A stretch of DNA of 64,000 nt, taken from contig NC_081554.1 in assembly GCF_963082655.1 (NCBI RefSeq), forward strand, positions 53,681,609-53,745,608, read 5' to 3'. Under the pieces are notes generated by a model. The model saw only the letters and a list, made by a program, of their open reading frames with translations. It made no database searches and was not told where the DNA came from. This document shows positions 33,901 to 45,900 of the stretch, piece by piece (position 1 is the first letter of the stretch; each line of letters begins with the position of its first letter). Source of the DNA: Stomoxys calcitrans. Lineage: Eukaryota > Arthropoda > Insecta > Diptera > Muscidae. Position numbers and translations under genes: made by a program.

Positions 33901-36900
33901 TCCCGGTGTTGTGGATGCCACTTACTGCTGTACAATACCCAGCTTGACCAAAAGGATGCCATGCATCACAGCCGTTCGGAGGACGAAGTTTAATCCAATG
34001 GATATTCCTATTCCCGTGGTATCACCATTAACTAAAATCAGTGGATCTGAGTGTGAATGATTACTTCCATTAAATCCTTCGATTTTGGACCTGTCCATTC
34101 ATCACTATGTCTGTCGAAATAAAGCTATCCTCCGTACGAAAAGCCTTTAAAAATTTTGCACATGGTAGCGTGCTTGGATTACCAGTGCAGAGGTCGTGGG
34201 TTCGATTTCCGCCAGAAGCCTTGGTCTGTCGCTACTGTGGTATCACAATGGACTTAAAAAGTGAGTCTGTAAAGGAAAGAGAATTTTAGAAATTTAAGAA
34301 CGTAAAAGTTTAAGTCGTTCATAATTTATACAAAGTTTGACATTAAAATGTTTCGAAAAGGGGTATAACATCCATCATTCGATTCGAAAGCGCACTCAAT
34401 CACGTAAGCGGTAATTCGACCCCATGTATGTGGTGTATTCGAGTGAGGAACATATTTATTTGTTTTCTTGTTATCAAATATCTGTGGTACCAAAATGAAA
34501 TTGTGTGTACGTTGTGTGAGCACCAACACACATCCGCATATAATTGCGTATGCCTACATGCAAAAGAAAGACGAACCGAGCAAGCAACTTCGCATGGCTT
34601 CGTTCGGACAGCAATAAATATTTGTTGTATCACCACCAGTATCTGTTTATACAGACATATTATTCTCTTTTTCCTTTTTACCCCCTCACACTCTTGATCT
34701 CGTAGAAAAAACAACCATATCAACTCGTAACAGCAACATAATTCTACTTATTTGCTGTTGTTGTTGTAAACCCATTTTCATGTGGAGGTGGCGATCTTCG
34801 TCAAGCTCCTGTACGTGAGCAAGTTCGTTCCGGCCCAAAGGAACGATCGGTACGGTCCACTCGTTAATACCTTTCATTTGATATTGACTAGGTGGGAGCA
34901 CTTCCCCGAGGAAGTTAGGGTTTTTGGACCGTTGCTCCAAATTAGGCAACAGATTCATGTTTTTGGGGTCAAACGAATCTATGACAATTTTCATTAAAAT
35001 CAAATGCCTATATGGCCGCTTTTTCACCGTTATTTCGAACCAAGACCACACCCGATATTTAGTTGTTCATGCCCTCATGTGCAAATGATCTTTAATAATC
35101 TAATCTGTTCTTAGAAGAAGAGGAAGGAAGGTGCCTTGTAGTTCCTAGTTCTTGATCGGATCTCATTTAAAATTTGTTCTTGCTTTCAAATGAAACAAGA
35201 TAGTTTCGAGCTCATTTTAACTAATCTTCGTCAATACAAATTTGCTTATGAACATTCCATTAAGCAAACTTTTCACATATCATTGAGTGATGTCCGATTC
35301 ATAGCCTCCTTTTTTTTTATAACCAAGGCCAAACGGCGTGATGCAGTGCAACCAACCTCTTTGGAGAGAAGTTTTTACATGGCATAACCTCACAAATTTC
35401 GCCAGTATTATGAGGGGATAACCACCGCAGAATATTTTTATACCCTCCACCATAAGATGGGGGTATACTAATTTCGTCATTCTGTTTGTAACACCTCGAA
35501 ATATGCATCTGAGATCCCATAAAGTATATATATTCTTGATCGTCATGACATTTTAAGTCGATCTAGTCATGTCCGTCTGTCTGTCTGTCGAAAGCACGCT
35601 AACTTTCGAAGGAATAAAGCTAGCCGCTTGAAATTTTGCACAAACACTTTTTATTAGTGTAGGTCCGTTGGTGTTGTAAATGTGTCAAATCGGTGCATGT
35701 TTTGATATAGCTGCCATATAAACCGATCTTGGGTCTTGACTTATTGAGCCTCTAGACGGCGCAATTCTCGTCCGATTTGACTTAAATTTTGCAAATTTAA
35801 ATTTTTGGTATCACTTCCAAGAACTGCGCTAATTATGGTTCAAATCGGTCCATGTTTTGATATAGCTGCCATATAAACCGATCTTGGGTCTTGACTTCTT
35901 GAGCCTCTAGTTTTCTGATGTTCTCGCCAGGATTCGAAACCATGCGTTCAGCGTCATAGGTCGACATGCTAAACTCTGCACTGCGCCAATAATATGGTGA
36001 AATACTTGGGAGAGAACGGTTTGCCAGTGTGAGTATTCGCACGAGATCAAGAACAAACATTAATGTGTTGTTTCCTCACTCATCTTTTAACATGGGCGAA
36101 TGATGCCATAATAAGTTTGAATTGCTTGTCTTTGCTAATAAAACACATTGAATTAAATTTACTTATCTTGCTACTGTAGAGAACGGCTGCATATTTGAAG
36201 AGTATTGTTGAAATAATGAAAACTTGTGGTGAGAACTTTTTAGGATTGAGTCATTTGCCACATGAGACTCCTTACAAAAGAGATTAAGAATATACACTTA
36301 TGTGTTTTTTTTCCATCGTCGTAATGCTTATGGGAATCTGTGAGGGAGAGAGAGAGAGATAGAAAGTCACAATAAAATTGAGCGCCTTGCCTTTGCTTAT
36401 ATTGCACCTTGAATTCTATCGATTGCCATTTTTCAAGGTTAGAGAGAGAGTGAGAGAGAGCGGAAAAATGCATATAACATTTCCCCAACATGTCAATTAA
36501 ATTTTTACTCAAACAACAAACAGGTAGGATAAATACAAACATGTTACCGCGTTGCTAAATTCGTGAGTGTTACAGAGAACCTATTGAACAAGAGGTATTT
36601 TTATGGTTTGTTGACTAAAAAAGATACCTAGACAAGTGATAACCTACAAAAAAAAACCCACCACGGCAACCTTAAAACTACGTTTACACTCGTTTATAAT
36701 CGGCAAACACAAAACAAAAACATTACCCTGCTGCGAAAATGACCGTTTGTACGTTGTAAACGGTGGAAGAGCACGATACTCGATCGTAAACATGAAAAGC
36801 TTTAACTTTATTTTACAGCCTTTAAAAAACAATACTGCCGATGTGATGGCTCCCCAGAGTATGTGGGATATACACAATGCATAATACGTGATAAGTATAC

Positions 36901-39900
36901 AAATATATTCAATATATATCTAATATTACCTGGTCCTTATTGATAAGTATTAAATAGTCTCTAAACTATATATATACACTAGTATATGAATTAAAAAATA
37001 ATCATTGATTTAAAAAAAGCAATAACAATAAAATATTATTTATTGCAATCAATAAAAAACATAAACAAAACAATACAAATGAGCTGGTTAGTCCTTGAAG
37101 TTTGGTAGTAGTCGTAGTAATGAAAACGTTTGGTTATGTGTAACTTTGAAAGACGCACACACATACCTGCACACATAACATTGATTGATTAGATGTGGCA
37201 ATGCCTAATGAGGGATCACGATTGTGATAAAGTATTAGAAATATGTATGTCAGTTTTGTTCTTCACTGTTGAGCATTTCTCAGTTTTTTTTTTGTTAAAA
37301 TTTAATTCTAAAAATAAAGCCAATATTTTAAGGTTAGTTTAACTTTTCTTTAAAAATTTCCAAGTTCTTTGCGTTTTTTCTTCCCTACAGCGGAAGATGT
37401 GTGATTTTGAAGAAATTAGGTTAGGTTGTTAGGTGCGAATTTACTGGCAGTCTGCAATCAAAATCACTTAAACATTTTTGTGCATTGTGGTACAACAGTA
37501 ACAGAAGGAAGTTTTCTTCTATAATCCAACGTTATGGTTTATATTTGACAATTTGCGAATTATCGAATCCGCCAAATCAGACAAGTCCTCCGAGGAATAA
37601 AAATATTCTGGCTAATGCAGAACAGGCATACAGCAGATGTTTTATATCAGTATTGGGCATACACGTGCATATTATTTCCAAGCTCGTGGACTTAAGTTCT
37701 TGTAGTACATGTACACAATAATTGTCCATGGCTGTTCCACAGTTTCCTCTTCTTCGAAGTCCTGACAGCTTCTGCCGAAATTGTTACTTTAAGGCCAAGT
37801 AGTTTACTGCCATGGCGGTTCTGGTGAGTGAGGCTTCTGTCCTCTTCAATTTTAAATTGGGTCAGATTATCTTGGAACGTTCTCTGCTACCAATTCATGA
37901 ATTCCTGCCATCTCTTGCACTTCGAGCCTAATCTCAAAGAAGTACTTAACATGTTGCTATGGGCATACGCACAGATTCCAGTTTCCCTGGAGATAGTCTT
38001 GCAAGCTTGTCTGCTCTACAACAATCTCACGGCAGCCGGTTGTACGTACCGAATTAACCCGATAGAGTGCTTCATCGGCAAGGGCTAACGTCACAGTCTG
38101 CTACAAAAACAATTCCCTGCAATATCTCTGTGGCCCGGCACCCAGAACTGAAGAATTTTAAACCGTTCAGCTATTTCGTTGAGAGATCTACGTCAGTCAA
38201 CGGGGTATTTTGAATTCAGAAAAATATTCCCCAGATATTTAATCCCCCTTATTCCGATTGGTGATGGCGTAGTTGAATGTCGAATTTTTTACAAAATGGT
38301 ATTACGGTTGTCGAAAACTAAAATTCGTTTACATATTTGGTATCACGTAAGTCGAATTCGACTGTCAAATTTGACCAAAACGATCGATATATAAGTTAAT
38401 TGCATTTTAAATTACATCGGTTCTGTCTTTCCAAAGAGTATGGAACTTACTTTTATACAATTTTTTTATTTACCACAATATTTTTCTCTTATCAAACTGT
38501 CGAAAGCGAATAAGTTACAGAATACCATAAAATGTGATATTCGCCTTCGACTACGACTGCTGTAGATTTTCGCCTTCGACAACGGGAATAAGGGTGAATA
38601 GCTGTCATTATAAGTCTAACAACTGCCGTATGCATCCAGTGCATAACACGTGGTTAAAGCTCCTCAACATTTACCAATGGCCCTCTAGCAGGTGCAAACG
38701 TTTAATTTTTCCGCAATTTCCAAAATGTTAGATTTCTAGTTCAATTTCTCTTCAAACAAAACATTCATCATTTCCTATTGATAAGAACAACATCCTCTGT
38801 AGACGGATTAGTGGCTAGACCTCTTTCGTCCGCCCACTTCGCTGTCGTACGTCAATGTTTCTGAAGCATGTGTCTTAGAGTGTCGGGTAACTTTCCCCTA
38901 ACCATAAATGATTATTAATTGAAAAGCCTATATTCCAAAAAATTTGGGACATCTCACCTTGATATGTCACTCTATGTGTTGATCCACAGAACCCAAGCCT
39001 ATCGTAATACTTCTTTTAGTAAGTTATTAATAAGCGTACTTACGGTTGTTTGGTGGGCAATCTCAAGGAATCCTCGACCTAAGTATATGTATCTATATTC
39101 TTCTCAAGATACTTATCTAAATTACCCATGAACATTCCATTAAGGAACAGAGGCAAACTTTCTTTACTAAATTTCCCATGAATATTCCATTTAAGAACAT
39201 GGCTAAACTTCTGTCCGTCCGATTAGAGTTTAAACTCAATGTTAAGGGGACTCCTTTTTTGTGCCAAGTTCGAACGCCGTGCAGCATAGTGACACCATTT
39301 GTTAGAGAAGTTTTAACATGTCATGATACCTCATGTTAGTAAGGATACCAGCATTAGTAAAGGGATAACCACCGCTGAAAACTTTTCAGATGTTCATGTC
39401 GGATTTTAACCCAGGCGTTCGCCGTACATGCTAACCGCGGCTTCACGTTGACCTCTAGATCCTTTAGGAAAACTATCGCTTACAAATATTTTTGATCTTT
39501 TCGTCGAGTAGGTATTCAGCATCATGATAACATTTGTTTCGCGATAGTCACTAAGAGGAACATATTTTCGCCTACATCGTGTAGGGCAATATATTTAAAG
39601 AAATTAGAAAATTTCGCAGAGGTTTTGCTTCGGTGGCGGAGTTGGGAGTGTACTTGGCTTTTCAATGTTAAGGTTGTAATTGTTGTAGCAGTGTGTTGTA
39701 CACTAAGGCTATAGCCCTAGCCGATGAAGGACTCCACCGGGTCAATCTAGTACGTACAACCGGCTGCCAGGGGATTGACCAGTGTGGGGGTCGAAACCAG
39801 GGCTTCGGAGTCGAGTTTTTAGGCCGGAGTCGGACTTTTAAGCTGGAGTCGGACTTTGGTTCGGAGTTGAGAACTCAACTCCCAACTCCAACAACTAATG

Positions 39901-42900
39901 CAAACGAAATTGATCTTCACAAAAAATTCATAACTGTCTTCTGTTAAGCATTTTTTAATTTTGAAGCGACCACAGCAGTTTTTTGAGTTATGGTGCCTCC
40001 CAAATCATTCACTTGATCACGGATCAAGTTAAAGTTTTTACTTTAGGCCAATGAATTGCTGGCAAACGAGCCACGTCTTAACGTTTTTAATGAGTCGGCT
40101 GTTGCTGCCTTGTGATGTTTTTAGATGGCTTACTGCTAGGTTCAGAATATAAAATAAAGTACTTCGACGTTTTTAAGCATACCATTGACATCTAATCCTA
40201 ATGCTTTGTGGACCATAACCTTACATAAATGTCAGAAGTATAGTGAGAAGATAGACCTTTCAAAAATATATTTTCGGGTGATGTTTCTTTTGTTTCTCCA
40301 CTTACCATTTTCCTCAAGGTCAAAGAGAGTTGACCCTGTTTTTCTAAAAGCCAGTTCAAATGACACTCATTTGTTGGGTATGTGTGTTTTATGCAGTAAT
40401 ATTTTTATTTGTTTACTATTCCAACCAAGCCATTGCCAAATGAACGAACTTACTACCAAGCTCAAAGGAACTATAGAAAGCGTATATCATTTTCTGTAAC
40501 ACTGGAAGGTGGCATATGTGGCATATGTGGGAGATGTTTCTGAAGCGAATAATTTTCAAGATTTTTTTTATTTTATTTTATGAATGTCTGGAGTTATATA
40601 GAAATATAGTATTATGGTATATATATAGAGAAGAAGTAAGGACCTTCAAAAATACTTGAAACGCATTACAACGATTGATTATGATTTAGGTTTTCAATTT
40701 CAAAGATCCTTAGAGATCTCCACTCCTATTCGAATTTTGAACTTCAAATAACAAACCTTTTAGATTTTCGATATCGACTGAAGGTTCTAGAGATCTTCAT
40801 CTATGGTTAAGGTTCATATATCTCCATGTTTAGATCTAAGGTATCGATTATGGATGGCAAATGAAGCACTAAGGATATTTTAAAAAAAATATACAATGCA
40901 GAAATGGACATTTCTATAACAAATTTGCCCGTTGGGCAAGCAATCCATAATCGACCTATAAATTGGCTTCCTTTTGGCATACTGAAACAACTCAAATATC
41001 GGATTGAAGTTGCTGGACTTAATAATTTCGAAAAAAATCCTTTATTTGTTGGCTTATTCCCATTTTTCTCCACAAGCATAACATTGAAGAAATGCTTTAT
41101 CTACTTCTCTCATAATAATGAAAGCCGAGTCCCAACGACATGCCAAAAACTCCATCTTACCATAGAGATGTTTCATGGCTGAAGGCCTCACGATGAAATT
41201 TTTATGGCTAAAGGTCTCACGCTGAAATTTTTATTCTGGTTGCCGCCAGTATTTGAAACTAAGCCTTCTGTGTCATAGGCCTTAGGCATGCTTATCTATG
41301 CTCCACGGCAGCCTTCACAACATGTCAAGACTCAAAATTAAGTATATTTTCCTTATGATGATTGGCTTTTACGCCACTCTTGTGTTTTAAAAGGAAATTC
41401 AGCTATTATGAAAATTCCATTATATGGAACTTGATCCGTAAATGTCCTAGAGTTCATAAAAATTTAAACTTTGGTTATGAGTTCCTTTTGCAGATGCCAG
41501 TTTGCATTTGGAAATGCTCAATTTCAATCATCAGATTGAAATTGAGTCACAGAAAGTTTTAAGTGATTGCAACATCTTTAGTTTCTATGAATGCCGATAA
41601 GGACCTTTCAAAGTTCATATCACATAAAAATGTATTGAGAAATTAACTCTTAGATGCATTTCAGTGAACGAAAGTCAGCAAGTAAACATTGGTATGCAAT
41701 TTGCAAATTTTGTCCAAAAACACTCCATTAAGGAACGCATATCAATGGGAGCTGTCAGATTGAAGTTTAAACTCAATGGCAAGGACCTCCTTTTTAAAGC
41801 CAAGTCCGAATGCGGTGCCGCACGGTGACAACTCTAAAGGCTTAAACCTCACCAATGTCGGCAGCTTAACTAGGCCAAAACTACTGTTGAAAAAATTGTC
41901 GTGGTTTCTCGACAAGATTCGAACTCAGCCGTTTAGCGTCATAGGCGTCATAATTACCCGCAAGTTCAAAAATGTTAATACTACTCATAAACAGATTCTC
42001 TTAGTTGACAACCATTTGTTTAATTGCATCCGAAAATGAACATTTGCAATCCGATCAATCCCATGGGAGCAGGTTGTACGTACCGGATTAACCCGATGGA
42101 ACCCTTCATCGGCAAGAGCTGCCGCCTCGGTGTACAACACAATGCTACAACAACAACAACCATTTGCTTATGTAAAGGCTTTGGCAATACCAGCATTTTC
42201 TGTGCCGTACATTGCTTCGAGTTGAAGGTGGAACACCAAGTTAAGATGCTTTTGAGAATGGAATCACTTTGAATGCCAATTGAGTCATAGAATTACTCTT
42301 ATTCTAATGATACCACTAAAGAGATATCCTTATCGTCAAAGTTGACGGTTCCTCCACCGATTAGATGTTCTCAATGTTGAGGAGTTCACCGACAAAGGAA
42401 ATGTCAGAAATCACTCTGAATGCCAACTGAGTCATAGTTCTCCTTACTTGATGAAACCTCTTTATTTGACGAAAGTTTTGCAATCACTGATGATATGTCC
42501 TCATTTGCTGTCTTGTTCTCTTAATATGTGCAAGTTTTACAACCACTAAATTTATGACCTCAAAGAGAGACCTGCTTATCTAGCAAAAGAAGTGTGTGAA
42601 GTCGCTGTTTATTTGATGAGACCTTTTAATTTGACGAAAGTTTTAAAACCAATTATGAGATGACCACAATGTTGGAGGATCTTCCTAATTTTATGACATT
42701 TTTACCACGACCAATGATATGTTCTCAATGTGGATAATATCTTTTGCAACCACTGACGGGTTATCCTCAAAATTGATTTATTCTCTTGATTTGTCGTCGC
42801 GACTTTCTTGTTTGAAAAGAGAAATATCTTAAATTACACTAAGTGCCAATTGAGTCGAAGATCTCCTGGGTCGTCCTTATATAATGAGATTTCTCAATTT

Positions 42901-45900
42901 GACAAAAGTTTTAGAACCACTGTTATTTTGATCTCTAAGTTGAATGGTTCTCTTAATTTTAAAGAAAGTTTTGCAATGAGTCACCTCAAAATTGAAGGAA
43001 CCTCATAATTTGAAGAAAATTCCAATGAATAGTCCTCAAAGTTGACCGCAAGTTGAGACTAAAATGTCACAATCCCTAAAAAAGTCCTTAGAATTGACGA
43101 GGAGCGCTCTTAATTTCTAAAGACAAATCTCCCCCCCTCCTATATCAACTTTAGTAAAGAAGATCAAAACAGCCTTACGGAGTCTGACCATGACCTCAGG
43201 TGGGTGAATTAAGCCGGAGAAGGACCAAACTTGCTCAATTCTGAACCGCACACCGAGTGCGGGTGAATTCTTTGACTCTGGATTTAAAACATGGACTTTA
43301 GTTGAATCTGCAGCCCTGGTTCAAATCATTAGTCGGTATTTAAAATGTAGTTCCTATTCGCCTATTAATGTAGCGCGGCATGTATTTTCGCCTCATTTAC
43401 CCATGAGTCTGAGAGATGTCAAAGCAACACTTTAGGGATCTTGGAGTGAGTCTCAACAATGTCAACTTCTCTTAAGCAGCTTAATTCAACTTTAATAAAA
43501 TCACCTTACATCGCTACAGGGGTTTTCGGAAATAATTCCTTCAGGTCGTTTCTTTAACAAAAATTAGGTACCGTACGATTCTCCACGATTCTGTTCAGAT
43601 ATTCCGTAGTCCAAGTTTGCTTGTCTTGAAATTCTGTAGAATATAGTGGGTAAAATGTATCCCAGTCAAATTTAGAACTTTAAGCAGTTTCTGGTGAACT
43701 CATAACCTCTTACTATCAAAACTTTTTGGGAGACACTAAAAGATATCCATAACGTTTGCCGCAGCGAACGGTTCTATAGGCCGAAGCGAACTTGCCCACC
43801 TATACGAGCTTGATAACGATCACCTCCGCCTATGCGATTACAACACCAAGATGCCAAAGTAACACTCAATACATAAGACCACAAATTGAAGTTGCCACTT
43901 CGAAGGATATTATTCTTCCAAGTTTAGGCAATGCCATATTTAGGTTAGGTTGAAAAGAGAGTGCGGATATTAATCCTCACCATGCCACTATGGATATACA
44001 CCTTAGCCTGTAAGCCAAGTATTGTCATATTTATTTTTCTTTTCTTTTAAGCCTTTTGATACAGCAAATGCAAATGCCCGAAGACAACAACAATGCCATG
44101 TTTTCTCTTTAATATGCTAAGTTTTCACTAAAAATATACCCTCTAACGTTTCTCTTTCTCGCTTTTATTTTGCAGTACAAACCCTTGTTGAAACAAATCT
44201 CTTCTCAGATGCCCTCTCTGCCGCCACGGGACCCAAAAAGGTTACCAAACGCAAACGCGTTAATAGTTCTGCCTCGGGAAATGCAGCTGCCAACAGCAGC
44301 GCTTCCGCCAAAGAAGGTCCATCGTCCCCGAATAGTCCCGATGTAACAAAAGTGGCACCCTTAAAATTCTATCAAGATACATTGGATGAATCGAAAACAG
44401 AAGACTCTAAATCGGATAAGGAAAATGAAGATCAGGAACGTTCTTCAACACCAGCTGCAAACAGCACCAAAAACACTAGTGAAGAAGCTACAAACATTGA
44501 TAAGGAAAATGATGACGATGATGATGATGATATACCCCTGAAGAAAGTCAAAGAAGATATAGAGCAAAAAGTGGCCCAGGAAAAGAAAATGGATTTGGAT
44601 GCCGCCGTTGGTGTCATTGATATTACAAAAGATGAAGATCTTAAGGAGGAAAACGGCACCAAAACATCTAAGGATGAGACGACGGCCAATGAGGATGGCT
44701 CATCCGATGCTGCGAGTGAGGTTGTGGAGGTCAAAAAGCCTGGACCTGGCTGTGGACCCAATGGCCCCCCTGGTGTTCTCATGCTACATCGTCGCAAGGG
44801 CCCCAAAAAGAAGTTAACCTGGCGACCTCAAGAAACTTTGGAGCAAATTCGCTACTTTGAATTGGATGAAAATGAGCGGGTAAATGTCACTAAAACCTCT
44901 TTCATGGATATGAAGAATCTGGAACGCTTCAATGAACGTGATGCCATTGTCTTGGCACGTCGCGGCTTTAATCAAGAGGATAATATGGAGCCTCAGACAA
45001 ATTGGAAACCTCTAATTGAGGTCGACGATGTGCCTCCGCATCCGGAGGGTAGTCAGTCGAAGCAAAGAAAAATACAAGCAGAACGTGAAATGACCACCTT
45101 GCGTGCTCTGTACTTTACCCAGGCTCTAATACCCGATTCACCAGCTGAGGCAGAGATTGAGCCCATCTTTAATCATGATATACCCATTATACCATTGGAC
45201 GATCTGACAGGCAATCCTGATGCTGTAAATGATTTTACCAGCATGCCTTGGCCTGAGCCTAGAGGCTCTCCCAAGGATGGTGATAGTGGTAGTATGATTC
45301 TGGCTGGCACCGGAGGTTTGGGCAGTCCCGTTGATATGTTTGGCGGCGGCAAATCATCTTTGGTGGTTAGTCCTTTGCCCAATAATATGGGTAATGTGGG
45401 AGGCTATGGTGGTGTAGCCAACAACAATCAAGGAGCTTTTAATACCGTTCTAAATCCCTTTGGTGGGGGAGTTAGTCCTATTGCTGCTGCTGGCGCTGAT
45501 CCAGCCCTAAATACTATGCAGAATAATTCCCAGTGGCAAAGAAATGCTAATGGTGGCTTGATGCCTGGTAATATGCCCATGATGGGCGGCGTTAACCCTT
45601 TCAATAACAGTCATGGCAGTCCCATTATGGATATGGTCGTTCCCCCAAGGGGTGGCCACATGATGAACAATGGCGGCGGTCCTACACAGAATTTCAACAA
45701 TCAATTCAACAATAACAATCCATTTGGCAGCCCTGGTCAAATGAATGCGAATCCCTTCGGTGGCCCACCAGGCAACAACTTTGGCGTAATGGGTCCTGGG
45801 GGTCCGATGGTGCCACCACACATGATGAATGGCATGGGCGCTGGTCCCATGGGTATGGGTAACAATGGTCCCAACATGATGAATGGTCCAAATAATCGCA

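Larger units (their letters stand above)
33355..34425. repeat. Pair of ~115 bp direct repeats flanking a LINE fragment and a tRNA-like SINE
   Basis: About 33355-33475 and 34310-34425 share (C)ATAATTTATA, GGTATAACATCCAT, a GAATTCGATAG/GATTCGAAAG segment, GCGCACTC(G/A)ATCAC and GGTAATTCG. They are direct, about 960 bp apart. They may be a segmental duplication or two copies of one dispersed repeat. Confidence 0.6.
30821..44175 (+). other. PNUTS intron 4 (13.4 kb), largely mobile DNA
   Basis: It runs from GTAAGT to TTGCAG. Listed elements occupy much of it. The stretches 30821-32270, 36000-37640, 39900-41100 and 43140-43750 contain no gene I can support; (AG)n runs occur at 36350-36362 and 36442-36462. 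Confidence 0.85.

Noticed and set aside
34163..34230. Possible tRNA gene
   Set aside because: A- and B-box-like words are present, but acceptor and anticodon stems do not form. It fits a tRNA-derived SINE head. The same holds for all SINE-A heads.
36636..36884. 82-codon frame with a nearby (complement) frame
   Set aside because: No domain or splice support; it lies in intron DNA and may be part of an unrecognised repeat (ACGTTTACACTCG end-like word, but no matching right end found).
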